The notes under the pieces were generated by a model. The model was not told the origin of the DNA. It made no database searches and was given only the letters and a program-made list of their open reading frames with translations. A DNA stretch of 64,000 nt from NCBI GenBank assembly GCA_951213105.1, contig OX578138.1, positions 89,754,914 through 89,818,913 of the forward strand, in the 5' to 3' direction. Below are positions 34,041-45,466 of this stretch, one piece after another. Within the stretch, counting starts at the first letter, position 1; each line of letters opens with the position of its first letter. The translations under genes and the position numbers were made by a program. This DNA comes from Amaurobius ferox. Its lineage: Eukaryota > Arthropoda > Arachnida > Araneae > Amaurobiidae.

Positions 34041-34322
34041 GATCGGTATCCCAGTGGTTAGCGCACTGGAGTTGCACTCGGTTAGCCCGGGTTCGATTCC
34101 AGCCACTGCCAAAATTGCCGCCGTGTTCACGCGGAGTACGATCACGTTAAACATGTGGATCCGCAAGTCCTTCCGAGAGGTTGGTGGTAAGGGAAGGAGG
34201 GTACGGTCCCTGTGGATGCCTCCCCCACTGGATTTCAGTCAAAATTGGGTGGCACTTCCCGGCCGTCCAAACAGTTTCCTTACATCTTTCTAGTAAGTCG
34301 GACGGTCTGGGTCTCAACAACA
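34041..34322 (+). mobile_element. tRNA-derived SINE with CAA-type tail
   Basis: A 282-bp insert between exact 16-bp duplications. The head is tRNA-like: TATCCCAGTGGTTAGCGC holds an A box and GGGTTCGATTCCAGCC a near-perfect B box, the RNA polymerase III internal promoter. A tRNA-unrelated body follows and the element ends CTCAACAACA. Long target duplications and a simple tail are typical of copying by a LINE reverse transcriptase. It encodes no protein. I cannot name the parent tRNA with confidence. Confidence 0.85.
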
Positions 34323-34374
34323 ACACATACCAGATAGCACCAGCACTCATAAGCAGGGGTCACGCTGCCGATTG

Positions 34375-34660
34375 CCATTGTCGCATTTTGCGAAAAAATA
34401 TGAATTTAGCGATCGAAAAGGAGATTTAGCGAAAATGTTGGTGATTACGAATTCTGCCAATGTCAAACTCAGAAATCCTGATATACTTATCGTTATGTAT
34501 ATTACTATACTATATGTCTTTCTAATGCAATGATCTCTGGAAATTGCGAATATTTAAATCAAAACAGATTTTTCAAATGTAATGTCAAAATAAAATTTAG
34601 CGGAATAAAACATATATTTAGGGAACAAATTTCATTTAGCGAAGATAATCACAAATTCAA
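34375..34660. repeat. GATTTAGCG-type dispersed repeat
   Basis: ATTTAGCGA, GATTTAGCG and TTTAGCGGA recur at short intervals, as at 8803-8930 and 17781-18290. Boundaries are uncertain. Confidence 0.4.
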
Positions 34661-34995
34661 AGCAGCCCCTACATGAGTATATATCAAAAGGGGGATTTAT
34701 GCTTTGCATCACCTCACTTGCCTTGCGTCATCGGCCACATGACCAGAAGACTCAAATTCAGCCGTTTTCACCATTTACGACGAAATCAGACGACGATGTC
34801 TGTTATATATATTATATTACGATATCACAAAACACAAAACACAGTATACAAAACTAAAATCTCATCCAAAAGATCCATGAAATCTCAAAAAGGTTTGCAA
34901 CAAGTTTCAGCAAAACCACAGCTGTACAGATCCAGAGAACCCTGCAGAAGGATCCTACGCCACGTAGGTGCTTTTAGTCGAAGTGAATAAAAAAA

Positions 34996-35772
34996 ATCTA
35001 ATGTGGGCAACACATGACTTTCCCTGCAGGCTCAAATTCGTTTTCTCTTTATTTCTTTGAGAACTCATTAAATTGAGTTTAATTGCACAAAATGACACTA
35101 AATTTGTATTTTTAATTCAATTTCTGCTTTTATTTAGTAATTGGACATTTTTCCAAAGGCGGCATAAATAATGCAAAAAATATCAAATATCTTGAGAACG
35201 GTTAGTCCTAGAGTAATAGAGATGTTCTTATTATTTTCATCGTCAAAAATTACGTATGAAACAAGCATTTAACTGATACATTTAGATATTGGCGACTTTT
35301 GCTGGCCATTTCATAAAAAAAGCAGGTTGTTCTTTTCCGAATCGTACTAAAATCTAATCAGCACCAAAGTATACCACATGTGATTTATCTACCAAATTTT
35401 GTGAAATTTGGTCAATTTGAATTTCAGCTAGAATGAATAGATGATATTTTTGACGGCCATTTCGCAAAAAAAGGTGGGTTCTTTTTTTCCGAATTGTACT
35501 AAAAACTAATCAGCCCAAGGGTCACACTCAAGGATCATGCCTACCAAATTTTATGAAATTCGGTCAATTAGTTTTTGAGTTAGAGTTGATACATACATTG
35601 CACCGACACACACACAGACAGACAGACACACACACAGACATCACGTTAAAAATAGTTTTTTCTTTGTATTCTAGAGGTCTCGATGTGTGTAAATCCGTCG
35701 AAAACTCGAGTTGCGATTTTCGATATGATTCCAAGACTTTCCCTATACATTACCATGTATTGCAGGGAAAGT
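34996..35772 (+). mobile_element. Family T element, best preserved copy
   Basis: It begins ATCTAATGTGGGCAACACATG. The 12-bp ACTTTCCCTGCA (35017-35028) is matched exactly in inverse by TGCAGGGAAAGT (35761-35772). The last ~37 bases form a near-palindrome (ACTTTCCCTATACAT to ATGTATTGCAGGGAAAGT). An ACACAC/CAGACAGACA tract lies near 35603-35640. No transposase frame is present. Shared with copies at 6253, 8668, 14790 (reversed), 37896 and 59607. Confidence 0.6.
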
Positions 35773-37895
35773 AAAAAAAATAACTGCGGCTGAAAAAGGC
35801 TATCTGTGATTAAATGGAACATTAGGATCTTTCAGCAGGGTACTTTAGACTTGCAGGTGCAGCTCCAGTCCTGCGGAAATTTGGCGCAAATCATTTTGAG
35901 ATTTCATAGCCTTTTTGAAAAGTTTGATTTCAAAACTTTTTTCAGAAATATTTATCAACATGATCATGCAATAATATTATAGCAAGCAATGTAGACTTTG
36001 CATCCAAAATTCTGGAAGATACCGCCTATCACCATTTATTCACGTTTTTTCAATTTTTGAAATTATAAATCGAATTTATTTTCAAGTTTAAAAACAATGT
36101 ATATATATATCTTCCACCAGAATATACAAAGTAAGCCATCGTTGATTAAGGGGACGGTGGACGTTGAAATGAGCAAAAATCGACTAAAAAAAGTTTTAAT
36201 ATATAACATTATTTTACACATTTAACATTTGCTTACGGGTGGGACTTCAACCTTTTGCTTACGGGTGGGACAGCGTCCATCCCAAACAAAGAACCTCCCA
36301 AAAAGATAGGTATTTGACATACCCAATCCCAAACAGTTCGACCCCCTTTGCAGGCATTGGCATCCATGGAAATCGCCGACAGCAACATTGCACTTGCTGC
36401 AGCATGTGAAATGTTTCTGTCGGCGATTATTAGAGGCATAATAAAATAAAATATAGTACATTATATTAGAGGCATAATTAATTTTGATAAAAAGAAAGTA
36501 CTGTAATAGTAAAAGAATTTTACAAAGATTAATTAGGCTAACGTAATTACAAATTTAAAAGAACAAAGCTCTCAAAAATGATAATATTTATGTAGAAGAA
36601 ACTAAAATTCTCATTTCTTATAAAAATAATACTTTAAATAGGTTTTAGAATAGGTAATCCAGTTCAGAGTTCACCTAATTCCTTATTAGCAGTTTACACA
36701 GAAATTCAAAGAAATATTCCTAACAATGCATATCAATTTCAAAGGTTGGCATGTAAAATTAGAAAAAATAAAATAACTTTTAAACCACAAATCAGAAAGA
36801 GATGATTTAGACATCGTTTAAAAGGGTAACAGAAGAGCAATAAGAAGATTCCGCATTTTTGAAAAATGGAAAAAAACGAATAAGAACTAATAAGACGGGA
36901 ACATAAAGAGAAAAAAACGTGCACAAAGAAAAAAGTCAATAACCAAGCTGTATTGATGCTACCCCCCCCCCCCCCATACAGATTAGAGATTTAGAATTTT
37001 ATACATACCCTAGATGCATCTGATGCTAGTGTAACGTTAAGTAAAACTTAAAATATACATTATTAATGATGATAATTCAAGAAACGATAAAAAATTATGT
37101 TATTATGTTCAGTTAGGCATAGCAGATACTGTCTAATTATAAATGAAACGCAAATTAAAGCGTTTATCTTAAACAACAACTAACTTTCTTACACATAACA
37201 CATTGTGGGGTAACAATACCATAAATAATAATTATCTTATAACTGAATCTAGCTGATCAGGAATTGTCAAAAGCTATAGGCCTAGTTCTTTTAATAGGTC
37301 TATTGTTGCACACTCTAGCTGCAGAATATTGCTCAATTTTTTTTTATAAGTATTGTAACGACGTATCATCTAAATTTTAGAGTGCATTCTCAGTAAACAA
37401 TGAGGAGTCCAAATTTCTGAATAACTAGGATAAGGATAATCAGAAACAATATACAACTAATAGCGCATTATATATCCAACAAGATAACTTAACCATTGTC
37501 GAGTACTGAAAAACAGTAATTAAATGTTCAACTAATTCACAAAGTAGACGATTATATTCTCGCAATTCACTTTTACTTGCATCTTCATTGTAATTGATCA
37601 TGGATGTTTCTAGAAAAATAGAAGTATCTCGGGAAAGTCTTGACTAATCTATACAATTCTAGAATTTCTAAAAGTAAAAAAGTAGGTGATATTTCTCTAA
37701 AGTTATGCGACACGAATATTTAAATAATAAGAATGATAGCTTGTAAATGGGGTTTTCCATTGGTAATAGGCAATTGTCTGTAAAGATATATTTTAGTTAT
37801 TCGCAATAGTAATGATGCCCCTTGTGGGAAAAATAATTCCCAATACTTCCGGGATAGCTCTTGATATCTCTTAAACAAATTAATCCATTGTTTCT
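35773..37895. other. Unassigned, containing one strong inverted repeat and a C run
   Basis: No gene is supported. A 58-bp inverted repeat lies at 36371-36428. TGCTTACGGGTGGGAC occurs twice at about 36230-36272. Nearby frames on both strands are only 68-79 codons and unrecognised. A homopolymer of about 14 C lies at 36962-36975. Confidence 0.5.
36371..36428. other. 58-bp near-perfect inverted repeat
   Basis: AATCGCCGACAGCAACAT (36371-36388) pairs with ATGTTTCTGTCGGCGATT (36411-36428) with one mismatch, and the middle CACTTGCTGCAGCATGTG is itself nearly self-complementary. It could form a long RNA hairpin or cruciform. The function is unknown. Confidence 0.75.
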
Positions 37896-38432
37896 ACATG
37901 AAAAATGTGATGTGGATAGCACATGACTTTCCTTATATAATACAATAAATTTACTTCTTTCACAGTCTAAAAATCTGAGTTGGGCAGCATATAGCTTTCC
38001 CTACAGACCCAAATTCCTTTTCTATTTATCCCTTTCATAATTAATGAGTTTATATTACAAAAAATAACACGCATTATTATTTGTAATTGCACTAAATGTG
38101 CAGTTGCAGTGTTAACTCAATTTTCGCTATCATTTGACAACTGGACGTATTTTCAAAGCCGACTTGAAAGAAATGCAAAAAATCTAAAATATCTTATTTA
38201 ATGGCTAGTCATTGAGGTTGGTCCTATTCCTTTAAATCGTCAAAAATTCCATGTAACGCAAACATTTCATTGATACATATTAGTATATATAGTCTTCTAT
38301 TTTTATATTTTGAACATTTTTGCGAACCCTTTCGCCGAAAAGGCAGGTCCCCCCCCCCCCCCAATTGTTCCGAAATCTAATAAGCATCAGAGTAACTCAC
38401 AAGGGATTTTCCTATTAGTTATTCAGCTGGAG
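37896..38432 (+). repeat. Family T remnants
   Basis: Two starts occur (TGATGTGGATAGCACATG near 37900 and CTGAGTTGGGCAGCATATAG near 37974), followed by the typical body (AAATATCTTATTTAATGGCTAG, here diverged). A run of about 14 C sits at 38349-38362. The 3' end is missing where Tc1-like sequence begins. Confidence 0.55.
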
Positions 38433-38434
38433 AA

Positions 38435-39080
38435 GTAACATTATGTACACGTTCACACACGTGAGGTCTCCACTCACGTACACGTTTGTCATCACTGCCC
38501 AAATTGAATCTCGATTCGTTGCTGCAGTCGACCTGATTCCATTCGGTTGGGGTCCAATCCCGTCAAGCGCCACACCATTCCAAACGGAGGTAATGGTGGG
38601 GTAGGTGTCAATGGCAACACACGTAGTGGACGCCGCAATACCAAGTTTCCTTCAGCCAGGCGCCTCGCGATGTTACAGACAGACATAGGGGTCTGTAGTG
38701 AAGGTGGTGCCTGTGTCCGGATGTCAGACAATGATGCAGTTGGAGCTGAGCCTGCGTGTCGGGTGATGTGACGTCTTGCGGGCTATTGGTTTGCCGAGGG
38801 CGTCCTGAGCCTGGTCGCCGTGTATGCGACCTTTCTCTCGTCCACTGGGCCCAAAACCTCCTTATAGTAAAGTAATAACGGCCTAGTTGACGCGCTACTG
38901 GTCGAGCTGACCACTCGGTTTCCATCATCCCGATGATTCTTCCCCTCTCGAACTTTGACAGCTGATCATATTGTCTTCGATGGCGGCGTAACGGCATCCC
39001 TAATAAAAAAGCGACCATCTGCAACAGATTAAGTACAAGCAAATAGCCTATGCGTACCTTTTTTTTGCGCAAGGGAGAAC
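38435..39080 (-). pseudogene. Tc1/mariner-like transposase fragment, degraded
   Basis: On the minus strand, YDQLSKFERGRIIGMMETEW and ARPVARQLGRYYFTIRRFW match the N-terminal helix-turn-helix of Tc1-like transposases, and THTRRPGSGRPRQT is the family's GRPR-type linker (read here as HTRRPGSGRPRQTN). After a frame change, TPMSVCNIARRLAEGNLVLR and RRPLRVLPLTPT continue the family sequence, then a degenerate catalytic start (TRFNLGSDDKRVR region near 38450-38500). The first catalytic Asp-Glu block is not recognisable. The C-terminal half is absent. The enzyme would cut and paste its own element; this copy cannot. Confidence 0.8.
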
Positions 39081-39297
39081 GAAGTTCAACTCTTACTGGT
39101 GGCATTACGCAATGCGCAATCATTCTGCATTTCTAATCATTTGCATATCTGGCTACCGGGTACTTTCATGCCAAGTTTCGTTACAATCCCACAATTGCTT
39201 CACGGTCCTCAAATTTTTATGGCAATGAGTATATACTGTTTAGAAAAATATATTTGAATAGTTATGTATTTCTTTCCAACTATGCCTGCTTTAAACA
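39081..39297. other. No feature recognised
   Basis: Short unassigned stretch between the Tc1 relic and the left end of the palindrome. Confidence 0.4.
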
Positions 39298-39659
39298 ATT
39301 TCGTTGGTGAATCACAGGAATATAAGAGAGTATTTTTTTTTGTTTGGGTTTTAGAGGCAGCGAAATTATTCGTTTATTTCGGATAAAAGGATGATGAGCT
39401 ACTAACGAGTATTTTGTATTCAGATTTGTATGAAAAATATACATCAAATAGAAAATAAGTATTTCTTTTATTCTTGAAAAAAATAGATTTCTGTGTTGAA
39501 TAGGTGATTTTTAGTGAATTTTTTCGAGAGTTAGGCTTAGAGTAAAAAATTTGCCGTCCTTTGGGAACAGTTCGGAAGCGAAGCGCTCCGTCTTTTGGGC
39601 CGCGGCAGTTCCGGAATACCGCCGTCCGGAAGGGGTGGATTAAGGTATTATCTTTTCGA

Positions 39660-42388
39660 CATTACAAAAGAAATAAAATAAAACGAAATGATAAAAAACA
39701 TGCTTCAGGATGAGATAAAAATTTCAAATTTCGTGTACGGGTAGGTAGTTTGGAAAGAAGAGATTGTACAATTTCTATTTTTCAAGATTTTCTACTTTAG
39801 GGAGTGCCGCACACCAAAATGTTCAATTTTCGAATAAAAGAGAAACTCCCCTTTTAAAACGTAATAGAAGATTGATATTTGGAATATGGGTGCATCATCT
39901 GATAGAAAACCCAAGAAGAATGGAATTTTTCAAAAATGTGTATTCAAGAGGATGCGTACTCCACACAAAAACATTCGAAAAGTGAAATGGTAGAAAAAGC
40001 ATGCTTCGCAATGAGATATACACTCTAAATATGGTGTACGGGTAAATAGTTGGAAAGGAAAAGAGTGAGCAGATTTAGTATTCCAACATTTTGTTTTAGT
40101 AGGGGTATGCTCTCTCACTAAAATATTCGCTTTGTCGAACAAATAAAATACGCCACATTTTCAATGTGACAGAGGCTTGAAATTTAGTATATGGACTAAT
40201 CATTTGATAAGAGACTCAAGATGAATACGGTTTTTCAAAACTGTTCATTTAAAGAGGTGCTACACAGAAAAGTGTTCAGAAAGTGAAGTGAAGAAAAAAT
40301 TTGCTTTGCCCCTTGTCGCTCTGATTGGTCGACCTTAGGGCAAAGCCACAAGACACTCTGAACAATGGTTCACATCTTCAATCACTCTCGTGGCTACATG
40401 TATCCTCTAACTTTTATTGCCGACTATGACCTTTTGGATCAGAGTGTCATAAAACTGGTGTCTGATATGTGAAACGTTAAGACACTCAAAAATAGTTATC
40501 ATAAAACTGTCTCACCTAATCTTTCTCCAATCTGGTTTCACATACCTGTTCCTGGTCTTACAGTTTGAAAGAAAGAAAGTGTGAAATTTCAGATTTTCAA
40601 TATTTTCTGCTTTAGGGATTTCCGCAGACCAATATATTCCAAAAAGATAAGACATGCTTCGTTTAAATGTGATATAGGCTTGATATTTGGTATATAGACC
40701 AATCATCTGATAAAAAACCCAAGACGAACAGAGTTTTTCAAAAATGTTTGTTTATGAGTGTGTTCCACAGGAAAACTTTCGAAAGGGGAAATGATAAAAT
40801 AGTATGCTTCGGGAAGAGATATATACTTTAATTTGGTGTACGGGTAGATAGTTCGAAAGGAAGAAGTAAGGAACTTAAGTCTTCCAATATTTTCTAATTT
40901 AGGGGTTCTGTGTCACCGAAATATTCGATTTTCCGAATAAATGTGAAACGTGAATTATTCAGAAAAGTACATTATTCAGAGGTTGCTTATTGCGAGACAG
41001 TTGATATTCAACGGGTATTTGGTTAATATATACTAATTGCCAAGTGTCCGTCTGGGCGTTTCGTCACGCTTTGTTTACGCACTTCACAAATAGATAAATG
41101 CTTGCAGTTTAGTACGCGGGTCGATCGTTTGAGAAAAACTCATGGAAAAATCGAATATTTAAAAAATGTTGTGTAGAGGGGTGTTTCACATCATAACGTT
41201 CTACAAGTGAAATAATAAGAAAGCAAACATTGCTATGAGCTAGAGACTTCAAATTTAGTGTATGGATAAACTATTCAAAAGTGTGCGATTTCAGATTTTC
41301 AATATTTGCTATTCTAGGGAGTGACGCGCAACGAAATATTCGTTTTGCCGAACAAACGAAAAACACCTGCTTTAAAACCTGTTAGAGGCTTAAAATGTAT
41401 TATATGATTTATTAATTTAATGAAAACCCTCAAAACAGAAGAATTTTTCAAAAATATTCGTTTAATGGGGTGCTTCAGAGAAAAACATTCGAAAAGTGAA
41501 ATGACGAAAAACCATGTTATGTGATGCGATAGAGACTTCAAATTCGGTATACACGTAGCTAGTTCGAAGGGAAGAGCATGTGCAATTTCAGTTTTCCTAT
41601 ATTTTTTACTTTAAAGGATGCCGTAAATACAAATAATCGATTAAATGGTTTTCGAATTTACCGAATAAAAGATAGACCCCCTCTTTTTAAAATATAACAG
41701 TGGCTTGATATATGGTCTATGGGCAATCATCTGCTAAAACAAAGAATAGAGTTTTTTTAAAATGTCCATTTTAGGGGATAGCTACTCCGCACGAAAATGT
41801 TCGAATAGTGAAATGATAGAAAAAATATACTTCACGATGCAAAAGAAATTTTAAATTTGATGTATAGGTAGACAGCTCAAAAGAAAGAAAGTGTGCAATA
41901 CAAAATTTCCAATATTTGTAATTTTGTGCGGTTCCGCTCACCAAAACATCCGAAGAGTAAAGTGATAGAAAAACATGTTTACAATGAGATAGACTTCCAA
42001 TTTGGTGTATGGGTAAATCGTTAAGAAGGGTTTGAAAGGTATATGAGTTAATCATTTGAGAAAAAACCCAATATGAATAGAGTTTTTCATTAACGTTTAT
42101 TTAAGAGGGTGCTTTACATAAAAAAGTTCGAAAGATGAAATGATAAAATTGTATACTTCAGTATGTGTTAGAGACTTCAAATTTGGTGTACGGGTACATA
42201 GCTCAAAAGGCAGAAAGTGGAGCAATTTCAGTTTCCCTAGATATATATTTTTAAGGAGGTTCCGTACACCAAAATTTTCGGTTTTTCAAATAAATATGAA
42301 GCGCGAAATATTCAAAATTTTACGTTATTCGGAGGTTACTTATTGTGGGGCCATTGATTTTCAACGGGTAGTCGGATAGAATCAATTG
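39660..42388 (+). repeat. Helitron-like ~300-bp repeats, left arm
   Basis: Same family as 9765-14406. A truncated unit ends at about 41027 (TTGATATTCAACGGGTATTT then GGTTA). A second unit runs from about 41031 (ATATACTAATTGCCAAGTG) to 42387 (hairpin CCATTGA/TCAACGG, then GGATAG in place of GGCTAG). It has the same ~300-bp internal period. No genes; the frames inside are repeat shadows. Confidence 0.7.
40300..40562 (+). other. Unrelated ~260-bp insert in the Helitron-like repeats
   Basis: The repeat is interrupted by sequence with its own inverted repeats: GCTTTGCCC (40303) against GGGCAAAGC (40338), and GACACTCTGA against TCAGAGTGTC. There is a CCAAT-type ATTGG between the first pair. No frame or A/B box is seen. 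The mirror copy is at about 56847-57109. Confidence 0.5.
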
Positions 42389-42649
42389 AATGCTTCGTTC
42401 AGGGGAATTTCGGACAACAAAAGTCAAACTGTTTTGATATAATGATATTTTCATATCTATTATATATTTTAAAATCAAATGTTGCCTAAATTCCTTATTT
42501 ACGAAATATGTTTTTACTGTGATTTTATTTATTTTCAAATTATTGTAGTTTAAATAGCTGAAATATTTTAATGAATGAAACGAATGATAAGTTGTAAGTG
42601 TCTGTAATAGCATAAAGAATGTTGTAAGTAGTTATAAAAGGGGCGTACC

Positions 42650-43160
42650 AGTCCAAAGAGGGGAGGTGCAGCAAGTGCAGCTCAGGAGGAGAGGCCCTCT
42701 TTGGGAGGATGCCTCTTTGGAGTGTCTTCCCTCTTTGGAGTGGACCCTCCTTGGAGGGTCTTGAGACCCCCAGGAGGGAGGATGCCCCCCTCCCCTCTTT
42801 TGGAAGTTTGGTGAGGTGCAGCACCGGATACCTCTTTCGGAAGAGGGCAATTGCGAAGTCTTTCACAGTATTGTGAAAGAGGCATGATGACTCATACGGA
42901 GTGAGTTTCACTTCACTCTTGAGAGGGAATGTCACAATCGATGACTGACCCTTGACCTGAGGAAGTGGTTTCAAGGGATTTCGCAATCGATGACTGACCC
43001 TTGACCTGAGGAAGAAGTTTCAAGGGATGTCGCAATCGAACAATCTGGAAATGACGTGTCGCGCCTTGGAGCTCCTTAGCACACGTCCTCCCTCTCTGCT
43101 GGTCAGCGACAGAGTGAAAGATCTTATCAGCGTGACGTAGTTAAAGCGCCCTCTGGCGAA
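42650..43160. other. GC-rich island with short palindromes and a ~55-bp repeat, left arm
   Basis: It stands out from AT-rich surroundings. 42650-42840 holds CTCTTTGGAGTG-like repeats and small palindromes (CCCTCCTTGGAGGG, GGTCTTGAGACC). 42930-43035 has about 2.5 copies of a ~55-bp unit with CAATCGATGACTGACCCTTG and CCTGAGGAAG. Open frames across it have no internal methionine, so I do not call a gene. The mirror copy is at about 54237-54747. Confidence 0.6.
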
Positions 43161-43220
43161 TTTTGATGAAGTGCTGCCATCTATCGGCATTTTTTTCCAA
43201 AAGAATTTAATGTTTCACTT

Positions 43221-43292
43221 GTCAGGAGCTGGATTCGATCTTGGGCCCAACTGATTAGAAGCCGCGCGTCTTACCGCTGTGCCAAAGCACCC
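43221..43292 (-). other. tRNA-like sequence, left arm
   Basis: Minus strand: GGCACAGCGGTAAGAC resembles an A box and GATCGAATCC a B box, at tRNA spacing. The anticodon arm pairs around loop TCTAATC only with wobbles, position 33 is C, and the acceptor and T stems do not pair. It is a tRNA-derived relic or SINE head, not a functional tRNA. Confidence 0.5.
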
Positions 43293-43459
43293 GTGCTTTA
43301 TAGGCAGTTAACTTCGAAGTGTACCTTATCAGTGGAAGTTAGATTATTTTTCAAAATTCATTCGAATAGCGATGCGCTTTATAAAGGGTGCGTTTTAAAA
43401 CAGAATGCTACGGAGTGAATATAAATATGTATATTATAACATTATGATTTTTTTTTTAA

Positions 43460-44245
43460 AACAAATGTATACACAAACTTTAAAAACACGAATGTAATAA
43501 TTAGCTAAAATTGTATTCAGTGAATTTTTTTTTTTTAAATAAATCAATACGATTTTTATAATAATAACGAAATAATTTCGAATGTTTAAAAACAAATTGA
43601 TTACGAATGAACACACAAATTGTGTTCAGTGAACACAAAAATGGTGTTACATGAATACCATTCGACCATTCTGAGTGTTGTGTATCTAAAAACAAATGTA
43701 TACACAAACTTTAAAAACACGAATGTAATAATTAGCTAAAATTGTATTCAGTGGATTTTTTTTTTTTTTTTTAAATAAATCAATACGATTTTTATAATAA
43801 TAACGAAATAATTTCGAATGTTTAAAAACAAATTGATTACGGATTTCCAATGAACACACAAATTGTGTTCAGTGGACACACAAATTGTGTTCAGTGAATA
43901 GGATTCGACCATTTTAAGTGTTGTGTATCTAAAAACAAATGTATACACAAACTTTAAAAACACGAATGTAATAATTAGCTAAAATTGTATTCAGTGGATT
44001 TTTTTTTTTTTTAAATAAATCTAACTATCAATACGATTTTTATAATAATAACGAAATGATTTCGAATGTTTAAAAACAAATTGATTACGGATTTCCAATG
44101 AACACACAAATTGTGTTCAATGAATACGATTCGACCATTTTAAGTGTTGTGTATCTAAAAACAAATGTATACACAAACTTTAAAAACATGAATGTAATAC
44201 ATAGCTGAAATTATGTTTTGTGAACAGGATTCGACCATTCTAAGT
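43460..44245 (-). repeat. ~231-244-bp tandem array, about four units, left arm
   Basis: GTATACACAAACTTTAAAAA recurs near 43467, 43698, 43942 and 44167. Units include TAATAATAACGAAAT, a T run of variable length and the palindrome-like CACAAATTGTG. The variable T runs account for small length differences between arms. The mirror array is at 53150-53940. Confidence 0.9.
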
Positions 44246-45423
44246 GTGTGTGTGATTTTTGAAAAATAAATCTAAAAGTATATAAAAATAATAATGAAAA
44301 TTAGAACTCACAGAACGATGTCTTCACTACCCGCTGGTCAAACTTCAAATGAGTGATACACTCTCATTACGCTATTAAAAATTAGATATTATCTATAATG
44401 ACGTCAGCAGTATGAGGTGTTGCCACCTATTTTTTCTAATAATATATTTTAATAGTTGGATACTTCAAGGGTCTGATTTGGTACACGTAATCTGAAATAC
44501 ATCATTTTAATGATATTACGCATTGAATATGATTCGGCCATTTTTAAAATGGTGGATGTAATTGAAATATCGAAGTTCAGAATTTAACAAACTAACGAAT
44601 TTTCACCCCCAAAAATTTTAGCATTCAGTTTAAATAAAACCCAATGAATATGATATCACCATTTTAACATCGTAATTTTACTGCCATTATAGGACTTAGA
44701 AGTGAGTGTACATTATTTTTTTTTTCAGGACACCAACACATTTTAAAATCTATTGAATAGGAATAGACCATTTTGCACATACATGTACCTAGATTTCAAC
44801 ACCCGGTATTAAAACCTGCTAAACATGAAACGAGTAAGTATTGTGTGAGATTTTATCACACTAACTTTTTAAATTTTTAAAAATGTCCGAAATAGTTGTA
44901 TTTCATCGGTAGACATAAATTGTATGGAACACATTTTTATGAAAAAAATATCTGTTTCGACAGCTTTTAAAAATAGATTTCTACGGTTGTACACTACGGT
45001 TCTAGAATTTTCTAAATACGAATCGACTGTTTGAACTACCAATGGTGGTTTTACCGATGCAAATATTTACAGGACAAATATTTCAATGAAACCAAACTTA
45101 GTTGAAGCTTCTAAGTTTGAATATTTAGAATCATTTCATATAATTTTTATATTCACATTGAAAATAGTTAACAAAATTGGAACTCACGGAGCGACAACTT
45201 ACTGTCCACACTCCAAATGAGTGATACACTCTTATTACATTATTAAAAATTAGATCTTATCTATAATGATGTCATTATGTTACCGTATTGCCACCACACA
45301 ATTATTCTTTCCAAATTATGCATTTTTTCTTTTTTCTTTTTAATAACTTGCTACTGTCTTATGCTATCCATTTTTTTTTTTCATATAAGCAGATATTCCA
45401 TATACCTTCTAAATGTTAAGTTA

Positions 45424-45466
<43 letters not shown>

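Noticed and set aside
36222..36461. Two overlapping 68-79-codon minus-strand frames near the 58-bp inverted repeat
   Set aside because: No recognisable domain, and both frames overlap the hairpin. Kept only as the inverted-repeat finding.
43221..43292. Functional tRNA gene in the palindrome arms
   Set aside because: The acceptor and T stems do not pair and position 33 is not U. Only A- and B-box resemblance remains.
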